This document shows positions 58,721-64,000 of a DNA stretch of 64,000 nt, piece after piece. A program made the translations under genes and the position numbers. Under the pieces are notes generated by a model. It made no database searches. It was not told where the DNA came from and saw only the letters and a program-made list of their open reading frames with translations. The stretch covers positions 94,444,151 to 94,508,150 of the forward strand of contig NC_133120.1 in assembly GCF_033568475.1 (NCBI RefSeq). Direction: 5' to 3'. The first letter of the stretch is position 1. The number at the start of each line of letters is the position of its first letter. The DNA is from Henckelia pumila. Taxonomy: Eukaryota; Streptophyta; Magnoliopsida; Lamiales; Gesneriaceae.

Positions 58721-60846
58721 TGTAAGGACCCGATTTTACTATGTTAATTAATTTGTGTGTTAAAAATATGTATTTATAAATATCGGGTTATAGACGATAT
58801 TAAAATGCATATTTTATTTATCGAGCACACATGAGTTGAAATAACTCGAATCGGGTCAAAATTTAACCCCGAATGAATAAAATAAGACACACACTAAACT
58901 AATACATATCCATATGCAAATAAATAATAGATATATATATATATCATAATCTCTCTCCTCCAAAAATATCCACCATCTTCGCCTCGTCTGTTCTTCTCTA
59001 TTTTGTTTTTCAAAATTTTCCTATCGCTTCAAATCTTCGTATCTTTGCCGTCGGTAATCGATTTTCGAAAATTAATATAGTTCCGGAATCCTCGCTACGT
59101 AAGCTTTCTTTTGATACCAATTTCGTAAGGTTTCGTCGCCTTCATCAGCCGCCGTCGTTCGCCGCCGCCAATCGTCGCCGGAGAGTAGGGGAAAGTTGTG
59201 TCAGTTGTTTAACCCTTTAATTTCAAGCTTTGAGGTTATTTTCAGTAGCTAGGGTTTCGAATTTTGGGAATTTCGATTCAATTAACTTTCGATAATTGAT
59301 ATTTGGATTTATTATTGGTTGTAGGTGTTATATCGGAGTCGATTGAAGGTATTGGCTATTTTTCAAAAATTATTCGGCCATTATTTTGATTTTTCAGATT
59401 ATTGTAATTGGGATTTTCGACTTTTTAAGGTTATTGGAATCAATATTTGGATATTTGAATGTGTAGAATTGTTAGATATGAATTTCTGAAAATTTCAGAT
59501 TATGTACCTTTGAGTATTTCGACATTTTAGAGTCATTTACTGATATTTAGACATTGATAGGATATTTGGAACTGTTAGTTTGATTTTTAGACTTAGTTTC
59601 AGTAAATGATTTTTCCACAGGATTGGATTATTCGAGAAATACTTGAGATATTTCTGTGGTAAATTAAGTGTTGGTTGAGGTATGTATGAGCTGTTTATAT
59701 TACAACGCCTATAATGACATGTAATGTTATTGAGTATTTTGTAATGAGTGATAACGTGTTTTATGTGCTTATGTGAATTATATGATTGCATTCACTCATT
59801 TACATTGATTGCTAATGTGCAAAATTGAGAATAATCCCTATTTTCTTTTAATAAAATAAAATAAATTTCAAATATATTTTTATTGAAAATATTAAGGGAT
59901 ATTCGTCAAATAAGCATGTTAACAATTTTTCATAGCACTTTGAGCCTTGAATCCTTTGATTGCTATTGATATTGATCTCTTGAGATGTATTGAGTTATCG
60001 ATGGAGCGAGTGACATTATTTGGTGCACTCCTGAGTTAGCACGAGACCGAGCGGGTAGCAACCGTGCTCTCGATGCTACGTACGACACTCCTGATGACAG
60101 CATGAGGCCGGACGGGTAGCTCCTGTCGCCCTCGATGCTACGTGTGTGGATTAGCAGTGATGATTCGAGGTCTGCTGCGTTCCTGGCACGGGTGGCCACT
60201 GAGATTATTGTGATACGATTATTTGGACTCTATTTGGTATCCCTTATTCTATTGATACCTGTCACGCATTGCATTGCATGTCATTGCATTGTACTTGATT
60301 TTATTCATGTCAGTTATATTTGTCGTAATTTTTTATAGTTCGTCGTACTGGGGTCCGACCCCTGTTTTCTTTTTATGTTGTGGTTGTTTGTGATTCCATA
60401 GCAGGTTATCCAGGGGGATTTGACGCATCTGGTGGAACGTCATCTAGTGGTACCCAATAAGTCGAGCGTGGAGTTGAGTTCCCAGATATATGTATATATC
60501 AGTTTAGCGAGTTTTATATTTGTCGGGGTGATGCCCTGGGTATCTGTATCGATAGTTTTGGACTTTGTTTTGGATTGTTATTTGTGTGATCGAGCCTTGC
60601 CGGCTCTGCATGTGTTTAGTATTGGCCAGTGCGGCTATAGGTTTGTAAATTGGTGTTGTGTCTCTATTTTTGAGTATATATTGCTGGTTGTGTTGTACAG
60701 GTTTTTGGGATGTCCTATTTACGAATAGGTCATGCCGAATTTTCTGTAGGCCCAAAACGCAAATTTTTAACTCATTTTTGCTGTTTACATTAGTTAATCC
60801 TGGTTGTTTGATTATTAAATATTAAATCAGGACACGGGCCCTTTCA
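58721..60846 (+). repeat. Gypsy 3 3' LTR
   Basis: A 2126-bp LTR following the purine tract. Outer flank ATCGT at 60847-60851. Confidence 0.88.
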
Positions 60847-61587
60847 ATCGTGCAATATACCTGAGCCACAGATCCACGAAATACCCAAAATAGAAAAAAA
60901 AAACCAAAATAAAGGAAAAATAGCATATAGAAACACCATAATCGATTTGAAGACAAAAAATAATTAGAATCATAGTACAAACTAGAAGCAACCATGTTGC
61001 CAGTGATGCACAATTCTAGAAAAACCAAACAAATTCATCAGGAAAGCAAAACGTGTTCATAACACAAAATAGTATAAAAATAACTTCAAACAACCAAGGA
61101 AAAACATGTATCATGTTCGATCTAGTCACTAAAATAAAAAATAACACAAAATCATATAAAAATTACCAAAATATTCACGAAAAAACAAAAAAAACAACTA
61201 AAAAAGAAAAAGAAATGTCATGGCGACGCAAATCTCACCTCCCCGAGTCAAGTTCTCAAGGTTTCTTCGTGCCTATTGAATCCTGGTTCTTCGCGTGGTT
61301 TCTCTCTAGCGCCGCCGAGAGAAGAAATAAAGTTTCTGAGATGTGAGAAATGAGCGTTAGGGTTTCAACGGATGGAGGTCATTTGGGGGCAATAGTGTCA
61401 TTTTACATAATTATAATTTTATCCACCATTTATCCCTCCAACTTGTAGGGATGTTTTCTCCTTGGTGAACCAACATTATCACGGGCCCAATCAATTTTTG
61501 TGGGCTTTTAAAAAATGAACCAAGCATGGGTTGAAGAGTGATAACTCATTAATCCTTTATTTATCAAGTGTAGCAAACAGTACCTTA

Positions 61588-62915
61588 AGGAATTAATGAT
61601 CAATGAATAAATTTGTTGCTTTTATTAAATGGATTTACGTTTTAATTATTTAATTACAATACTAAACATGTTATTAATTTGATCAATTAAATACAAATTA
61701 ATCCATTATATATGTTACTGACTTATAAAATATAATATTATTAGACTCATATACAGACCAAATTAACCAAACGAATAAATTAGAAAGCCAGCAAGAAGAA
61801 AATTATTTTATTTTATATTTAATGCATTTGATATTTAACTTCCATGTATAAGTGATCATTTTTGCACATGGCAAAGGATTATCTCCTTATGTGATAATAA
61901 GATGCTATCATTAGTACAATACCTAAAAATAGTATTTGAGAGAGCTTTATAAGAAGCATTTTTCAGCTTTTCATTAATAAAATTTTATGAAATTTTTTTA
62001 ATGAGAAGCTGAGAAGTGCTTATTAGAAGTTCTCCCAAACACTATTTTAATTCCTTAAAGATAGAATGAAATTTATTCTCTCTATTATATGGAGATATAT
62101 TAACATTTGGGTAATGATGCCAACTTCCATTAAAATACCGAGGACATATATATGATTTAAATGGTGTTAGAATTTGGGTAAAATTATTCCGAATGAAACA
62201 TAAACTAAACTTGAATGAAGGGTGTGAATGCAAAAATTCCTATAATTAACTAATTATATTAGTCATAAAATCAGTAGATAAAATCCTTTTAAAAAAAAAT
62301 TTCCTTATATTAAAAAATTGATTAAACGTTGACCACAATACACACTTCACCTCACCGGTCATCATTGTTATATATATTTGTTGTTTTAATAAATTATTTT
62401 AGATTAAGAGACGAGCATGGACCCATCGTTGATGCTTTAGATTATAATTTCCATGGCCGCCGGAAGAAAAAATTACTTTCATGTTTTGGTGGAGATATAT
62501 AAATTAAACAACATTTTATTGCAAAAAAATTTAATTTAATTTATTGCAAGAAATTTCTATGAAGGTCGATGTTGGGACTTCATAGGTCAAGTATATGTAT
62601 ATAGTCTCTTTCAGCCACAATAAAACCAAATTAAAGCTCGTGAAATTATAAATATATATCATGGTCCACAGGTAAAACTTCTAGTCCATTAATTTCATGG
62701 CCTATTAATTTGCAGTAGTATTCTAAAGAGATTTGGTATGCTCGTGATGTCCCTACGTACGTACTTGCATTGGATTGAATTCAACTTGAATTATATATGT
62801 TAATTCGATGCTCATGGAGACAATTATATAATTGTAAATTACTTAGTAGTTTCGGCATTGACCAAGACCATAATATCACTCAAAAACCTCACTCACTCTT
62901 TCAAGTGCTGTTGTT
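61588..62915. other. AT-rich intergenic spacer and promoter region
   Basis: AT-rich DNA right of the Harbinger element. No ORF with protein-like character and no clear repeat was seen. The last few hundred bases are likely the promoter of the gene that starts near 62945. Confidence 0.45.
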
Positions 62916-62922
62916 TATAAAA
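62916..62922 (+). promoter_or_regulatory. TATA box of the right-edge gene
   Basis: TATAAAA on the plus strand, followed about 30 bp later by the inferred transcript start and an untranslated exon ending CCGCTAACCG|GTAAGT at 63022. Confidence 0.55.
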
Positions 62923-63170
62923 GTCAATTAATTAAGCTGCCTGCCGCGAAAGAAACTATCTTGATATCTGCCGCTCTTCTCTCCAATATCGCTAGCTCCT
63001 TCCGGCCGCCGGCCGCTAACCGGTAAGTCTACTCAACTAATTACCAGCTTCCCTTAACTATCAATTATCCTTTGATATTCTTAATTGATTATATTATATA
63101 TAGCTTAACTCTAGAGTACTTGTCATGCATCTTTAATTTTTATATGCAGGCGTTATTGGTTTAAGTACTA

Positions 63171-63273
63171 ATGGAATTAGAGGTCGAAACGGGAGGTCGC
63201 CGATGGGAGAAAGTGAACCGAGACAAGTCAAGGGTGCTGAAACGAAGAGCAACTCTACTTCTTTCATCATCTC
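63171..63273 (+). CDS. First coding exon of an unrecognised gene, partial at right edge
   Basis: After a leader exon (about 62945-63022) and an intron (63023-63149, GTAAGT...TATGCAG), an exon runs from 63150 to 63273 and ends CATCTC|GTAAGTGC. Two ATGs are possible: 63171 (MELEVETGGRRWEKVNRDKS...) and, in another frame, 63203 (MGESEPRQVKGAETKSNSTS...). I do not recognise either product. The second has the Ser/Thr-rich, charged look of a disordered N-terminus. Later exons, if any, were not identified before the window ends, so the frame choice cannot be settled. Confidence 0.45.
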
Positions 63274-64000
63274 GTAAGTGCAACTGCATGGTGTCGGTAA
63301 TTCGATCCGTCTAAATTATATAGCTCAATTTTGATATTTTTACGTCTTTTTCTTACTCTTTCTTTTTTTTAAAAAAAAAATAATAATAATTCAATTTACT
63401 CGGTTTTATTAAATTAATATTATTGGTTGCTTGTATAATTTTTTATCTCATTAAAATTTTCGATAAATAAAGGCAAAATTGAAAATCGTTCTATTTCCAA
63501 ATTCTTTTTAATTAATTGTATGAAAACACACCCAATTATTTAATTATAATATAGTGGGTGGGTGAGGTTGGTCCGGCCGGACAAGAAATATCGACCTTGC
63601 ATGCATGGTCCCTTCGTATAATTGAGCCTCACAATTATTACATATGACGTATATCATACTTTTTTAGGTGACGTTGGTTGATTGAATAATAGTTAAATAT
63701 CTGTAGATCAATTTGAATCGACAAATTAAAGCTCATTTTTAACGTACATTTTTTTTAGTGTGTTACAATTTTACTTACTTTTAAAAATTAATTGGCCCAG
63801 GTTACACTATTTTTTTTTTTCATTTTTAAAATACCTATAATATATATATATATATATATATGTGTATATATATATATATATATGATCTTAGCCTAAATTA
63901 GATATTGTTGACTATTTAATTAGACAAAGAAGGTTATAATTAGTGCAACAACTTGTGTCATATTTTAGTTTTAATTAGTTACGGTTGTTGGTCGGAGTAC
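63274..64000 (+). other. Probable first long intron of the right-edge gene
   Basis: AT-rich DNA after a consensus splice donor, including a TA/TGTA microsatellite at about 63839-63883. No coding exon was recognised. Confidence 0.4.
63839..63883. repeat. (TA)n microsatellite with TGTG interruption
   Basis: Two TA runs separated by TGTG, about 45 bp. Confidence 0.9.

Larger units (their letters stand above)
55032..60846 (+). mobile_element. Ty3/gypsy retrotransposon 3, internally shortened
   Basis: LTRs 55032-57172 and 58721-60846 (TGTAA-GACCC...CCTTTCA) with a near-matching target duplication (ATCGG / ATCGT), inserted in the Harbinger element. A primer-binding site TTTGGTATCAAAGC follows the 5' LTR and a purine tract GAGGGGGAGAAA precedes the 3' LTR. 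The interior is only about 1.5 kb and holds the integrase and chromodomain-like end of pol. LTR divergence looks like a few percent, so it is older than gypsy 1 and 2. Broken; it could move only with proteins from relatives. Confidence 0.88.
24403..61584 (-). mobile_element. PIF/Harbinger DNA transposon carrying nested retroelements
   Basis: The ends are GGCACCGTTTGGTACA at 24403 and, in reverse complement, GGTACTGTTTGCTACA ending at 61584. Both are flanked by TTA (24400-24402 and 61585-61587), the standard 3-bp target duplication of this superfamily. Subterminal sequence also matches on both sides (AATGACA-A-TTGCC). The element's own DNA is only about 2.4 kb (24403-25240, 54181-55031, 60847-61584); the rest is later insertions. 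It retains part of a Myb/SANT-like accessory gene on the minus strand. I saw no DDE transposase, so it is an incomplete, non-autonomous copy. Confidence 0.8.

Noticed and set aside
61053-61346. 97-codon ORF near the Harbinger right end
   Set aside because: Lysine/asparagine-rich from AT-rich DNA. The minus strand looks like the 5' leader of the Harbinger gene instead.
1-64000. A new multi-gene defence, biosynthetic or mobile system
   Set aside because: The host genes are unrelated single genes of known families and the remainder is explained by transposons; no co-oriented cluster of unknown genes was seen.

Overview
This is plant nuclear DNA, almost certainly from a eudicot. The evidence is AT-rich intergenic DNA, short GT-AG introns, plant-only gene families and plant-type LTR retrotransposons and MITEs. 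I cannot fix the species from sequence alone; an asterid such as a member of the Lamiales is a guess. No prokaryotic features, CRISPR arrays or RNA genes were found.

The left 23 kb is gene-bearing. In order: a DUF247 (UPF0481) membrane protein (minus, 12-1516); a hAT-type MITE (1874-2670); a PADRE/DUF4228 stress-related protein (plus, 3955-4530); cytochrome c oxidase subunit 5C with a long spliced leader (plus, CDS 8249-8443); a seven-exon EDA18-like RING-finger protein (minus, 9862-13363); a class III peroxidase close to peroxidase 7 (minus, 14394-15463); a single-exon PLS-class PPR protein (plus, 16022-17293); a foldback/Mutator-like element (17587-18731); and a twelve-exon allantoate deiminase (minus, 18836-22307) with a hAT MITE just upstream of its start (22463-23028). 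I read the exon models directly from the sequence. Every splice junction keeps frame and the conserved motifs run across the junctions.

The middle and right (24.4-61.6 kb) form one nested transposon stack. A PIF/Harbinger DNA transposon (ends at 24403 and 61584, TTA target duplication) carries part of a Myb/SANT-like accessory gene. A Copia element with an envelope-like third ORF (25241-54180, target duplication AGTTG) is inserted in that gene. Two Ty3/gypsy Tekay/Del-type elements (29994-40204 and 42603-51594) are inserted in the Copia element. A third, internally shortened gypsy element (55032-60846) is inserted elsewhere in the Harbinger. The element at 42603-51594 looks whole and very young; the others are broken.

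The last 2.4 kb is AT-rich spacer plus the 5' end of an unrecognised gene with a TATA box, a leader intron and a first coding exon (about 62916 to beyond 63273). The host genes do not form a pathway: they cover purine/ureide nitrogen recycling, respiration, cell-wall or peroxide chemistry, organelle RNA processing, ubiquitin ligation and stress response. I saw no new multi-gene system. The most informative items are the fully resolved nested insertion history, the transposon-bracketed allantoate deiminase gene, the duplicated site II promoter element of COX5C, and the RING/peroxidase-7 gene pair that seems conserved in other dicots.
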